Shown here piece after piece: positions 36,797 through 47,616 of a stretch of 64,000 bases of DNA. The position numbers and the translations under genes are program-made. The DNA comes from Patella vulgata (lineage: Eukaryota; Mollusca; Gastropoda; Patellidae), in NCBI RefSeq assembly GCF_932274485.2, contig NC_065886.2:47975501-48039500 (forward strand), read 5' to 3'. The notes beneath the pieces are model-generated. The model ran no database searches. It saw only the letters and a list, made by a program, of their open reading frames with translations, and was not told the DNA's origin. Numbering within the stretch: the stretch's first letter is position 1; every line of letters begins with the position of its first letter.

Positions 36797-36801
36797 AAGG
36801 C

Positions 36802-37415
36802 CTAGAAATATGTGATGACATTGAAAAGGAGAGATGCATGGCTATTACATGCGCTACTATGCCGGCATTGTCATGGTGTACGTGGACTGATATTAAATTA
36901 TAGGACTATGTTACAAGTATTTTTCTACATCATATTTCCCAAAATATATTGTCTTATTGGAAATTTGATGTTTTTTCAAATAATATTAATGGATTATTCG
37001 TTGTTTGTTTGTTCTTATTCTTGGATTTGTTAAATTATTAAAAGGAATTTCCAGTTCACATAGTAGTTATTTACATTTCTAATTATAATCAGCAAACTGC
37101 CACCTGAGCACAAACTACTCTTCGCTGATAACCAACTTGGAACAATGATGACCTAGGTGTTATATAACAACTGCTTATTGCCAGACTTTATTAGGGGAAA
37201 TAAAATTGATCTACAATTTCATTGTAACTAATGTGTACTATAAACCAAATGTACATTTATTTTTTATAATACATAAAATATCTTCTCTGATTATATAATA
37301 GCCTTAAGTGGTTTCTAGTATCGATCAAAATAACTAGTCTTTGCTCTGAAAAAGGAGATCAAACAGTTATAAATGGGATTTAGACAAAAGGGAAACATTT
37401 ATGCATATACTTGAA
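36802..37415. other. No feature recognised
   Basis: AT-rich intron sequence of CBS; no ORF or repeat assigned. Confidence 0.4.
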
Positions 37416-37417
37416 TA

Positions 37418-38466
37418 CTTTTTATACACCCACATAAAAATGTGGACGTATATTGCCCTCGCCCCTGTCGTTCACAATTTTTTGTGAAAGCTCTAACTCC
37501 AAAAGTTATTATTCGATTGTTTTGAATTTGATATATATGGTTTACATTAGTGAGATGAAGAAGTCTATTGAATTTCAGCAATTTTCGTTTATTATGTCTA
37601 GAGTTTATGGCCCTTGTTTCACTTCATTGAACCTTGTGAACGCTCTTACGCCAAAAGTTATCATCCGATCTTTCTGAAATTTATATACATTATTTAAATT
37701 AGTAAAGAGAAGAATCCTATTGAATTTCAGCAATTTCCATATATTACTTCTAGAGTTATGGCCCCTGTTGCACTTTGTGAACACTCTAACCTCTAAAGTC
37801 ATCTGCCGATCTGTATGAAATTTATTACATCTAGAATTATGGCTCGTTTCACTTTATTGAACCATGTGAACGCTCTAACCCTGAAAGTTATCATCCAATC
37901 TTTGTGAAATTTATATGCATTATTTCAATTAGTGAAACCAGGAAGCCTTTTGAATTTCAGCAATTTACAATAATTACTTCTAGAATTATGGCCCTTGTTT
38001 CACTTTGTTCAGCCTTGTTAATGCTTGATTGATGAAAGTTATCATCCGATAGGTATGAAATTTATATGCATCATTTAAATTTGTGAAACAAGTCTATTGA
38101 ATTTCAGCAATTTCCATCAATAATTTCTAGAGTTATGGCGATTGTGAACATTGTGAACATTTGCATGACAAAAGTGATCATCTGATCTGTATGAAATTTA
38201 TATGGATTATTTAAATTAGTAAAACAAAAAAGCCTGTCAAATTTCATCAATTTCTGTAGATTACTTCTAGAGTTGAGACCCTTGTTTCAGTTTGTAGAAC
38301 CTTGTGAACCCTCAAACGGCAAAAATTATAATCTGATCTGTATGGAACTGTCTTGTAAAAGCCCCCAATTACCTACAAAGGAATAAATATGCAACAACCC
38401 TTGTCGACCGCTCGGACGATTTAGCTGCTGTGGGAGTATGTTTCATTGCCTGGCAACCTATCTTTT
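37418..38466 (+). mobile_element. HINE-type A element, whole
   Basis: Head TATACACCCACAT with hairpin partner ATGTGGACGTATA, a short GTC-rich tract, about six A units (ATCCGATCTGTATGAAATT), then CTGTGGGAGTATG and the hairpin TTGCCTGGCAA near 38445. The (GTCY)n tract is reduced in this copy. Confidence 0.7.
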
Positions 38467-38469
38467 TTT

Positions 38470-39160
38470 CAATTCTACGTTGTATTATTCATCTGTTTTA
38501 TGTGATTTATTTTTGGTATGTATTGACACATATTTAATAAGCCATGGTTTAAAATACCTGTAATAAATAATGTTCATACTGTATTAACATGCCTTTAACA
38601 AATAAATCATGCTATAACATTATTCTAAACCCGTATCCATAATTAACAATTTGTTTTTCGTCAAGTTTTTAGATTTTGAAGCCCTGACAATTAAGCAGAA
38701 TTAACAGTAGAAACAAAATCACAAATTAATACCACTTATTATGAAATTCATTTCAAATAAAGCGCCTGAAAAAAAAAAAAAAAAATTTAAGTTGTTTTAG
38801 AGAGGACGGCGCCCTAGAGTGGACACCAAAGTGATTTCCAAAGGTGATTGCATGCTTTTATGAATAGAACAAGGTAGTCAAGGTTGACAACACATGGAGC
38901 CAGGCTCAGCCCGTGCTCTCTATTTATGCATGCATGCAAAGACTACATTGTTACACAAAGTTTGATCAAATCAGAAGATGTTCGACAAGCGCCTATATGA
39001 ATGCATGTTGTCAGTATTAGGTCATAGGTCGGTATTTTGTATGCAAAAACAAGCTTGTTACACAGAGTTTGATCGAATCAGAAGATGTTCGACAATGGGC
39101 AATATCACCGTGGGTGCAAGCAGGTGCATGTTCCTATTTGCATTAGTGTTATTTGATTTA
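38470..39160. other. No gene; short direct repeat
   Basis: AT-rich. A pair of direct repeats (GTTTGATCAAATCAGAAGATG at about 38959 and a copy at about 39067) is the only structure; a run of A lies at 38768. Confidence 0.4.
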
Positions 39161-39164
39161 TGAA

Positions 39165-39420
39165 TCATCATTTGTTATATATAATGTGGGAATTACTTCT
39201 TCTTTTTTCTTGGATAGTCCTATTTACAAACCAGGTAAGAAACAATACATTGATTTGTATATATTTTCCTCTGTTGTAAATTATTGTGGTGTGTTATTTA
39301 ATGCATCAGTCTATATCTTTTGTAATATATTTTCTATGAAGGGCAGGATGTTAGAAAGGCTATTATAGCCTAATCTTCAACCCTTCTTAAATAAAGTCTA
39401 TTATTATTATTATTATTACT
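39165..39420 (+). repeat. Probable LINE 3' end with (ATT)n tail
   Basis: AT-rich text ending AATAAAGTCTATT and a (TTA)n run at 39400-39418, the same style of tail as at 61407. No coding part is clear. Confidence 0.35.
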
Positions 39421-39905
39421 CCAAGGTTTTTAACAGTTTTACTGACGGATATAGCACAGTCTCCAATATTAACACGGTCGTCACCGATTTGATTTAAAAT
39501 ATGTTTTGTACCAAGTTTTATAAGTTCAGTATATAATCGTCATTTAGTTTTAACAGGTTTGATTTCATCCAGTGACGAATTTCAGCCACACAGTTTTCCA
39601 GTTTGGCTTTTTCAAATGTTTCAGTGCGATATAAAGCTGCATATCATCAGCGTACAGGTGGAAGTCAAGTCCATGATTTGAAATAATGTCGCTTAAGGGA
39701 GAAGTATATGTAGTGAACAATAACAGTCCAAGAACGGACCCTTGTGGCACTCCATATTTTAGGATAGTGGCATTTTATTGAATTCCGTTGACGGGTATAG
39801 TTTGTGTTCTGTGGGTCAGGTAAGATCTGAACCAGTGCAGCACTGTGTCTGAGATGCCGAAATGGAACTGGAGTTGCTCTAGTAGAATTTCATGATCGAC
39901 CGTGT
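39421..39905 (-). pseudogene. CR1/L2-like LINE fragment, RT core
   Basis: On the minus strand the text reads VDHEILLEQLQFHFGISDTV, PQGSVLGLLLFTTYTSPLSD and HLYADDMQLYI, the palm motifs of a LINE reverse transcriptase including the catalytic YADD. It belongs to a different lineage from the 56-kb LINE (YADD, not FADD). Truncated on both sides and broken by a stop. Confidence 0.8.
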
Positions 39906-40230
39906 TGAAATATACAGTTCCTTTTGACATTTGCATGTATCGTACCCTAACTTAAATGAATGATTGCCCCTGATTGTGTTTTTAGCTTGTCCTCTAGAGG
40001 TCACAATTTTTATCCAATTTAAAAAAACCTTTTAAATATATCACCGTTACACTATAGTGACAGTGAAGTTCAAATCGGACAGAAACTGCCCGACCAAGGT
40101 TGGGGATCCTCTAGAGAGAGGTCACAATTTTTATTATGGCTCCTTATTGTACGAGAAATCGCTTTTCTGTTTAGCTTGTTCTCTGTCCACATTGCAAAAT
40201 GTGGGTGTATCTTGCATGGCAACTGCTTGT
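39906..40230 (+). mobile_element. HINE-type B element, 3' part
   Basis: B units (CTCTAGAGGTCACAATTTTT) with an internal deletion, tail ATGTGGGTGTATC and TTGCATGGCAA ending near 40230, immediately followed by the head of the next element. Confidence 0.6.
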
Positions 40231-40542
40231 ATTTTTATACGCCCACATGAAAATGAGTTTTTATGTTGCTGTTGCCACCGTCTGTCCACAGACTATCAGA
40301 TATTATCTATTTAATTTCAACAATTTCCATCTTTTCTTCTAGAGTTATGGTTCCTTGTTTCATTTACTGAACCTTGCGGACGTTCTTATCGTCAAAAGTT
40401 ACCATCCAATCAGTATGAAAGTATCATCCAGGGTTTATTTACCTGCTTATTACTCCAACCTGTGACAATGGGTTGTATGTTCAATCTAGTTGGGCGTGTG
40501 GCCTGTGGGCATATGTTTCGACACCTGACAACCAATCTTCTG
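40231..40542 (+). mobile_element. Short HINE-type A element abutting a CBS exon
   Basis: Head TATACGCCCACATG at about 40235, a short GTC tract, about one A unit, then GTGGGCATATG and a weak hairpin (ACACCTGACAACC). It ends about 20 nt before the CBS exon at 40562. Confidence 0.65.
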
Positions 40543-40561
40543 TGTTTTTTCTAATGAACAG

Positions 40562-40673
40562 GTGGCAGTAGTGGTTCAGTTGTTTACAGTGCTATACAAG
40601 CCATCAAGGACTTTGGATTAAAAGAAGGACAGCGATGTGTGGTTATACTGCCAGATTCAATCAGAAACTATAT
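40562..40673 (+). CDS. CBS: CBS exon (second of three): PLP-anchoring GGSSGS segment
   Basis: The exon completes the split Gly codon of the preceding exon and reads [20 protein letters not shown] then [18 protein letters not shown]. This is the hallmark CBS segment around the serine that contacts the PLP pyridine nitrogen (human Ser349, in GGSAGS) and the [14 protein letters not shown] strand-helix. It is two codons longer than human between the GGSSGS and EGQRC motifs. The acceptor is AACAG and the donor GTGAGT; the exon ends on the first two bases of the Met codon. The intron before it is about 22.4 kb and the one after about 14.1 kb, both built almost wholly of transposons. An A-type HINE 3' end lies only about 20 nt upstream of the acceptor, so the polypyrimidine tract is immediately next to transposon sequence. 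Confidence 0.96.
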
Positions 40674-40984
40674 GTGAGTTTTAATCCTCTCCTGTCTGTT
40701 AGCCAGATATGTCAAATAACCTGGTTTTGCTGTGAAACTCAACATATTTAAACACAACACTTCTGTTCATCTCATGCATGGGAGGACATTTCTCATGGAA
40801 AATGGCCAAAAAATAATACCAATTTTGCTCAAAGGGAGGTAATTGTTTTCTTCCGTTAGATAAATCTGCCTTTTGATTGGCTAAACTTGACCAAAATATT
40901 TCTTTTGTGATTGGATGTACATTATTATAGTTAATGAACTCTAGTAAATAAAGCAAACCGTACATGTAATGAAAACTGAGTATT

Positions 40985-41150
40985 AATTTTAAGGGACATA
41001 AATTCTATTTTAATGAAACTTAAAATATATGTTTGTATCCAAAAGATCTTGGTTAATTGCGATATTGACACATATGCTCGATTATCGTCCCTGATTTGCA
41101 CAAAAGATTGCTTTTATTCGCATGCAGCCCCACTAGGGGACACAAAATGA
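40985..41150 (+). repeat. Isolated B-type unit
   Basis: One diverged B module (TTAATGAAACTTAAAATATA, then CAAAAGATCTTGG) in the intron after the CBS exon. Confidence 0.55.
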
Positions 41151-41189
41151 TGCATTTGATATTCAGATAAGTTGATATAAAATAATTAA

Positions 41190-42910
41190 TAGAATACAAT
41201 ATAAAAAAAAAACATTGTTTTATCCAATGTTTCGTCAGTAAAAATACTAACTTCTTCAGGGATGAAGAACTAAATACAAAATGATTGGAAGTGAGTTATG
41301 GCATCATAGGAAGTTATGACATCGTGGGAATGATGACGGCATAGACTTAAATACATAACATGAAAAGTTAGCTTAACTAAAACTTAAGTAAAATTTTACA
41401 AGGAAGGAAAAATTATGCATGATTATGAATGATTTTGAAACCCCCTGGATTTAACTCATTTAAACCGTTAGGCCAAACTGAATCAAATCTATGAATCCAC
41501 AGACTTTCTGCTGTGTTCAATATTTTCTAATCTTTATCAGGAATTTTTTGTACTATGGTTCACACGAAATCATGACCAGGTATATTAAAATGGGAGGCTA
41601 CATGGGGGGAATGGCCAGGTTTTTTAAGCTTTATAATCTTCTGTGCTTAAATCGAGTGCTGAAAGGAGTGATGGTTTAGCCTACATATTGCATACTACAG
41701 GTTTTACATGTTAGACAATACAAGATAAGAACTGGCACAGTTGACAGTCTCTAATCTTGAATGATTTCATGTCTTTACTGGTTAGTTCTTGATTATTACA
41801 CATAGTTACGCATGATTTGCATAATTTTCGTAAGAAGGTTGACATCTGTATGAAATTTTGTCCTTAATATGGTTATTACTAGTGTCAGAAGTTCTCAACT
41901 TATTTTCTTTCAAGATATTGCCAATAGTGTGGTTCTTTCTCTTTGCTATTATTATTTTGCTGCTATTCATAATTTTTGTCATATGTGACCCACCATGGCA
42001 AAACCAGTCACATGTCACAAATTTAGTTATTTTAGATATTGGTATGAGGTGATCCTACACATAATTCCCTTCAAAATAAAACAAGTTTCATGTAAATCAG
42101 ACAAAAATTGGCCGAGCAAGGGCATGTTGAAGATGCAAAATCATAAATACATTAATTTGAGAAAAACGTGGTCGAAATTCTTTGTAATCGCATATTAATG
42201 AACTATGGGATTATTATTATGTTGTAAAAACAGGTTTGTACAAAATTTTATGCCTTTGACTTGATTTTTGGTGAAAACTCAAAATCGGTCAGATGGCAGT
42301 TTCTTACCTATTTTGACCTATACTGAAAAATGACATTATGCAACATGGGACGCAATTAGACACGGTGGGTCACATATGTGAACTTGTCTAAAATACTTCG
42401 GTCTTTAATCATTTGGTGAAGGTGAGGTTGTCGAGGGTCAAAGGTGGTTGTCCATGGAATAATGTTCACATTAGTATCGGTCTTTGATTGGTAGGTCAAC
42501 AATTCAGTCCTGGTTTTCTGATCTGCGCGTTTAAATGCCTTTAGAATAATTTTCTTGGGATATCGTTGAGCACCACTGTAAGGGATAGCGTTAAAGGTGT
42601 GTTTGAGATGACAACTTGATGGAGGAAGATAATGATGGCAATCTGTTTTCTTGGAATATAGATTTGTCTCTAACTTTTCTTTTTCTTTGACAACTTTTAC
42701 ATCTAGGAAATTAACTGAGTTGCTATTTATATCTACAGTAAATTTGATCTTTGGATTCTTCTAGTGGGAGAGAAGATAAAGCCCACATATCATCTATGAA
42801 TCTGCATGAAATATCTGGTTTATTAGGTAATGGTTCATAGTAGGTTTTCATCCAGTATGACATATAAATGTTATAGCATATGTCACAGCAAACAGAGTTC
42901 CAATGGCAAT
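41190..42910 (-). mobile_element. Penelope-like retroelement, minus-strand copy (RT end plus GIY-YIG)
   Basis: On the minus strand: RT region with CRFIDDMWAL (42.8 kb) and VNFLDVKVVKEKEKLETNLY, KKTDCHHYLPPSSCHLKHTF, IPYSGAQRYPKKIILKAFKR (42.72-42.39 kb), a linker, and a GIY-YIG endonuclease end with ITPFSTRF and SLWIHRFDSVWPNGLNELNP (41.7-41.45 kb). The 3' end carries CTTCTTCAGGGATGAAG and TTTCGTCAG. It is interrupted by a MITE (41984-42374) and is degraded. It meets an inverted second copy near 42910. Confidence 0.8.
41984..42374. mobile_element. MITE with TGTGACCC ends, TA target
   Basis: TGTGACCCACCATG on the left and the complement of TGTGACCCACCGTG on the right, flanked by TA. The Penelope-like sequence continues on both sides. 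No coding capacity; likely a Tc1/mariner-type miniature. Confidence 0.8.
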
Positions 42911-43467
42911 ATGTAGTATGCAATATGTAGGCCAAACCATTACTCCTTTCAGCACTCGACTTTTAAGCACAGAAGTAATATAAAGCTTAAAAAACCTGGC
43001 CATTCCCCCCATGTAGCCTCCCATTTTAATATACCTTGGGGCAGTTTCACAAAAGTTCGTAACTTTAAGAAAAAAAACTACATTAAGAAAAACTTACGAA
43101 AAAGATACGAATTATTTACGCCGATTTCACAAAGGCAGGAGTAAGTTTTTTCTTAACTTTTTCTCATATGTTTTTTTGTAAATACGTCACGAATGGTCGT
43201 GACGTCATGTTGCGTCACTTCATTCAAACTTCTGTAAACATTCCCATGGTCTGAATGTTGACAATTATAGCCGTAATGTTTGATTTGATCCTTACCTTTT
43301 GAAACATAAACACGAAAAGATATATTCCTTATATATACGCTAAGATTTAGCTGTGTATTTATGAATAAAATGCTATTTTCATATTTTTTGTGTACTTGTT
43401 TTTGTTTGCTACGTCATAGTGCGTGACATAGTAACATACGTCGTCTGTCAGTCTGCCAAAAGCCGAA

Positions 43468-43622
43468 ATGGAGCCTAAAAAGCGTAAACAAAATTGGAAC
43501 CCTGCAGCTCACGGCGTTTTGATTGAGGGCGTTGAGCAGAACTATGGAATTCAGAAAGGAAAATTGAGCAGCAGCCTGACCAAGTCATCGAAGGACAGAG
43601 TTTGGGAGAATATTTGTACGAA
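43468..43622 (+). pseudogene. Harbinger Myb/SANT-like protein, first exon
   Basis: Reads MEPKKRKQNWNPAAHGVLIE then GVEQNYGIQKGKLSSSLTKS and SKDRVWENICT, and ends at a GTAAGT donor. A basic start, a tryptophan-containing first helix and a KDRVWENI-type helix match the Myb-like partner proteins of Harbinger elements, which bind the TIRs and help import the nuclease. The second exon was not identified, so function is doubtful. Confidence 0.6.
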
Positions 43623-43767
43623 GTAAGTGTCAGTCTTTGCCGCGATAGGCTTACTCTTTACTCCTTAGGCCTACAGGGCTTAATAGTAGTAATACTAGGC
43701 CTAATAGTAATACCGGTATTATAGTAGGTAAACCGGACTGACCCTGACCTTAAAAGTTAAAAGGCAA

Positions 43768-43945
43768 TTACTGTCTGATTCATCGTAAATTTTAAACGGA
43801 TTTCTTCGATTATGAACAAACTACTTAACGTTGGTTATTATAAACTTACCTGTGTGTTTGTAATGAACTCCCGTTCGATAAAATCCATTGCACAACTAAT
43901 TATCACAACGATGAAAACAAGTTCTCTCTTGAAAAATTGAAATAT
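43768..43945. repeat. Left arm of an internal inverted repeat in the Harbinger
   Basis: About 175 bp, nearly the exact complement of 45752-45930 (for example GAACTCCCGTTCGATAAAAT against ATTTTATCGAACGGGAGTTC). Confidence 0.75.
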
Positions 43946-44060
43946 CACAAACTTTTCCCAGAGAAAAATACCAATATGGAAGATGGTTACGTCACTCTGC
44001 GGAAGATATCATTTCGTATTAGGGGTGACAGCATAGGAAATTCAAGTACAATTACGACAA

Positions 44061-44978
44061 GAATCCATGACCACTCGGACCAAAGATCACTCGGTTCAAG
44101 ACCAGTCTGACCAAGTGATAGACCACTCAGCCCAAACAAATAGACTACTCGGACCATACAAAAAGACTATTCGGACCCAACAGAAAGACGACTCGGACCA
44201 ATAATAAAATGTTGTTTTAATAAATTGATAATTGCGTTTGTTTTAATATAATTACTCGAACCAATAATAAAGTGTTATTTTAATAAATTGATAATTGTGT
44301 TTATTTTAATATGACTACTCGAACCAATAATAAAGTGTTATTTGAATAAATTGATAATTGTGTGTGTTTTAATATGACTACTCGAACTAATAATAACGTG
44401 TTGTTTGAATAAATTGATAATTGTATTCCAAATCGCAAAATATCGAGAACCACACTTGTAGTCACGTTTAAAAAGGGGCATATAAACGTCCAGTCTTCGT
44501 ATTATTATGTGCTGTTTATATTAACGCATCAAGGGCGGATAACTTGAAAACGTGTCTCCACCCCACCCCACCCATATATAGTAACCCAGGGGTTAGTGGT
44601 GTAGAACGGAATGAAACCACTGGGGATACCGCGAATGTGGAAAAAGTAAAATTAGGCTATCAGACAAGAACAGTATACCCGTATATGTAGAAACTGTCAA
44701 AAGTCTGGACATACCGAGTCTCATTGCAAGAGTAAAGAAAAATTAGATTGATATTTTAAAACTAATCGTTGATTTATTTACGTACACAAAATTGAACCAA
44801 ACAACTCTAAATATAAGAATTCCGTATAAGAATTATTTGCTTCTTTGTATTGTGATTTAATAATAAATAAATAGCATATTGTCTAGCCTTATAATATAAT
44901 TTAATTGGTCCGACTGGTCTTGTTTTGGTCCGACTGGTCTTAGTCCGAGTAGTCTTTGGTCCGAGTGGTCTGGATACC
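44061..44978. mobile_element. hAT-like element with CGGACC-rich TIRs and 8-bp target duplication
   Basis: TACGACAA flanks both sides (44053-44060 and 44979-44986). The inverted ends (about 50 bp) contain repeated ACCACTCGGACCAAAG and GACCAGTC words. Inside are about four tandem ~70-bp units (GACTACTCGAACCAATAATA, 44170-44420) and a zinc-knuckle remnant at 44672. The 8-bp duplication suggests hAT or P superfamily, but the ends do not begin with CAG, so the class is uncertain. Confidence 0.65.
44672..44755 (+). pseudogene. CCHC zinc-knuckle fragment
   Basis: The frame reads RQEQYTRICRNCQKSGHTES then HCKSKEKLD and a stop: Cys-x2-Cys-x4-His-x4-Cys, a nucleic-acid-binding knuckle. An in-frame stop lies just upstream and no start codon was seen, so only about 29 residues remain. 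Source (transposon or captured cellular gene) is unknown. Confidence 0.5.
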
Positions 44979-45751
44979 TACGACAATTGGCATTGAGTTT
45001 GAGCGTTCGCACACATAACTACCCGCATTCCTGTATTTAGTTACCGTCTTTTACATTCTAGTAAAATCTCTGCAAATTTTATAGCTTTACTTTTTGAAAT
45101 ATTTTGTTCTAATTATTTGATTAGCGACTCGGATGGGATTATTTACTTTTGAACACGCATGCCGCACAAACACAACTATACATTCGTTTTACGGGCTTTA
45201 TCACACTTCGGTCAAAACTGTCGAATCGAGAATTAATGTTCCGCTTCTTACGGGGTCATACGGGCTTAGTAGCATTATATACCCACCCGGGCACCCAATA
45301 CGGCAATAGACACGCTGAGGGCTGCCGCAACACGCTTAAAGATGTTACTGAGGCGGTTATTATTCGATCGAAAGAATGCGTATAAAATTAAAAATACACT
45401 CAGAGAATTCGGAGGTAAGCTTCATGATCCTTGTTAAATTATTTATAACATAAAGAAGATAGGATATTTATAGTTTATTTATGACTTTATTTTTACGAGT
45501 ATCCGTGCAATCAGTGATATTTTAATTGTGAAGAAAATTTGATAGACTGGCGATCAATGGTTTCCATATAAATTTCCTATGTAATTGCCTTCAATTGATA
45601 TTTTTCGTCGCCCAAACCCATATACGATTAAAATGATCGCGCTGTCAAACTATCTTTCAATGTTAACCAACCCCCGCAACAGGTATATTGGATTCGACCA
45701 ATACGTCACGAAGACATTGTTGACATCGACTCTGTCGAAATTACAAGTAAA

Positions 45752-45930
45752 TTTTCAAATTTTTCAAGAGAGAAATTGTTCTCATCGTTGTGATAATTAG
45801 TTGTGCAATGGATTTTATCGAACGGGAGTTCATTACAAACACACAGGTAAGTTTATAATAACCAAAGTTAAGTAGTTTGTTCATAATCGAAGAAATCCGT
45901 TTAAAATTTACGATGAATCAGACAGTAGTC
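45752..45930. repeat. Right arm of the internal inverted repeat in the Harbinger
   Basis: Inverted copy of 43768-43945. It contains ATG GAT TTT ATC (MDFIEREFITNTQ) ending at a GTAAGT, which may be a former small exon. Confidence 0.65.
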
Positions 45931-46008
45931 TAGACACTCCATGTGCCATCAGCAATGAGTTTTTGGAAGCTACCTGTGGCATATTACTAGAAACCTACCA
46001 TAATGCAA

Positions 46009-46200
46009 TCAGTGAGTTGCGGTTTCGATATCATCATTAATAATAATAATACAGTTAATAACATGTAATATACTGGTCAGATCAAGTCTGTACCGCGAAA
46101 CTAACTCCTCGTCTGTATGGTTGTCGAGAGGGTTTAATCTATCCCTGAATATTCTCTCTCGTCGAAGTTGCCGATCCGCATAAAGTAACAAGGCGGCCAT
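46009..46200 (-). pseudogene. Harbinger nuclease, N-terminal exon
   Basis: Reads MAALLLYADRQLRRERIFRD then RLNPLDNHTDEELVSRYRLD and LTSILHVI, the conserved start of HARBI1-type transposases (RRxRxFRDRxxPLxxxxDEExxxRYRL). The reading then loses similarity and ends in a stop; the DDE catalytic core is absent from the window. It points inward from the right TIR, as in intact Harbingers. Confidence 0.7.
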
Positions 46201-46607
46201 TTTGTCAAAGATTAATACGTAAAAATTTCCAACTTACGACAAGGTTAGAGTTGCCATAGACTTTACGATAAAAGTTACGAACTTCGTAAGTTAAGAATTT
46301 TAGTGAAACGCGATTTTTACGTAAGTTTGCGTTACAATAATCTTACGCAAATTTTTCATCGTAAGTTGCTTTGTGCAACTGCCCCCTGGTCATGATTTCG
46401 TGTGTACCTTAGTACAAAAATTTCCTGAAAAAATTGAACACAGCAGAAAGTCTGTGGATTCATAGACTTGATTCAGTTTGGCCTAACGGTTTAAATGAGT
46501 TAAATCCAGGGGGTTTCAAAATCATTCATAATCATGCATAATTTTTCCTTACTTGTAAAATTTTACCTAAGTTTTAGTTAAGCTAACCTTTCATGTTATG
46601 TATCTAA

Positions 46608-47616
46608 TAGTAAGTGCAGGGGGACTGCACCACACAAAATTTACACAAAAACAAATACACGGACAGGACATCATACTCAGGAAAACACAAACATACAGAC
46701 AATTAAAAAAAAGTGAATGGATCCGGGGGCTAGCCGTAAGCATCCACTGCGCTGTACAGTCCCGGGTCTGTAGTGACACAGACTTCACTCAAATTTGAAT
46801 TCAACCCATTGTGCAATGCCAGCATGAGTCATGATCTGCTATATGCTACACGAAATACGAATGTAAGCATATGTAGTAAAATTCAACTATACAAGTAACC
46901 ACATCGGTGAAATGTATAAAAAAGTAGTCTAAACTCTAAATTCAATCAAGAAACGCTTCAGTATTCAATACATATAGGGTACATGTTCCATCTGTCACAA
47001 AAACAAAAAACAAAACTGAATACAAAGAAGCAAATAGGAAATGTAGACTGTCTTGAGGGATAGCCGTCTGCTGACTGAGTTGCGACGTTATTTTGGGAAT
47101 GACGTCATATCTTAGATGGTGATAAAAAATCACAATAATAAGGGCGAAAATCCAGATCAAATAACGTTAAAAGCTTAAAAACCATAAGTTTAGCGACTAA
47201 TCGGAATTATTAAGTTATGTAATTGTACAATTTATAATATATTAATATAAAACCCCACACCATAAATGCAAAACAGTTATGTTGAAGAAATCATACTATG
47301 TAAGTGTATTTATAAAAGCATAAAATTAAGGGAGGTAATTCAGACAGGGTTAGGTAACTACAGAAAATCTAAAATAAAATTTAAATTTGATCATTATCCA
47401 GTATGTAGTCGGTTATATACTTACAAGAAATGTCAAACTTGGTATGTTGAAGAAATGTGTAGCGTCTTTGGCAGTGCATTTAAAGTAAAGAGATTTTTTT
47501 CGGGAGAGAAATAGTTGTTTATTGTTACATATTGTTAAAAATCGTAATGCCTGTGAATAGAAAACACTATATAGCGTGGTATATGGTATGTTACTATAGA
47601 TTGACAGGTATTTTAC
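46608..47616. mobile_element. Unclassified 1.0-kb insert in the Penelope copy
   Basis: The Penelope text breaks after ATGTTATGTATCTAA and resumes at AGTCTATG; TAA lies at both junctions, which would suit a 3-bp target. Ends (TAGTAAGTGC and its weak partner near 47610) are only loosely inverted. An 82-residue ORF (47266-47514) has no recognised motif. Confidence 0.4.

Larger units (their letters stand above)
43037..46385. mobile_element. PIF/Harbinger-like element with two convergent gene remnants
   Basis: Inverted ends GGGGCAGTTTCACAAA (left) and the complement of GGGCAGTTGCACAAA (right). The flanking Penelope text (ATATACC|TGGTCATG) joins across with about 3 bp (CCT) duplicated. It holds a Myb/SANT-like exon on the plus strand at the left and the N-terminus of a Harbinger nuclease on the minus strand at the right, the usual two-gene layout. 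The middle is replaced by a hAT-like insert (44061-44978) and an inverted repeat; the nuclease catalytic core was not found. Confidence 0.7.

Noticed and set aside
43882-43960. Separate host exon next to the Harbinger inverted repeat
   Set aside because: Falls inside the element and pairs with 45752-45930; no host homology.
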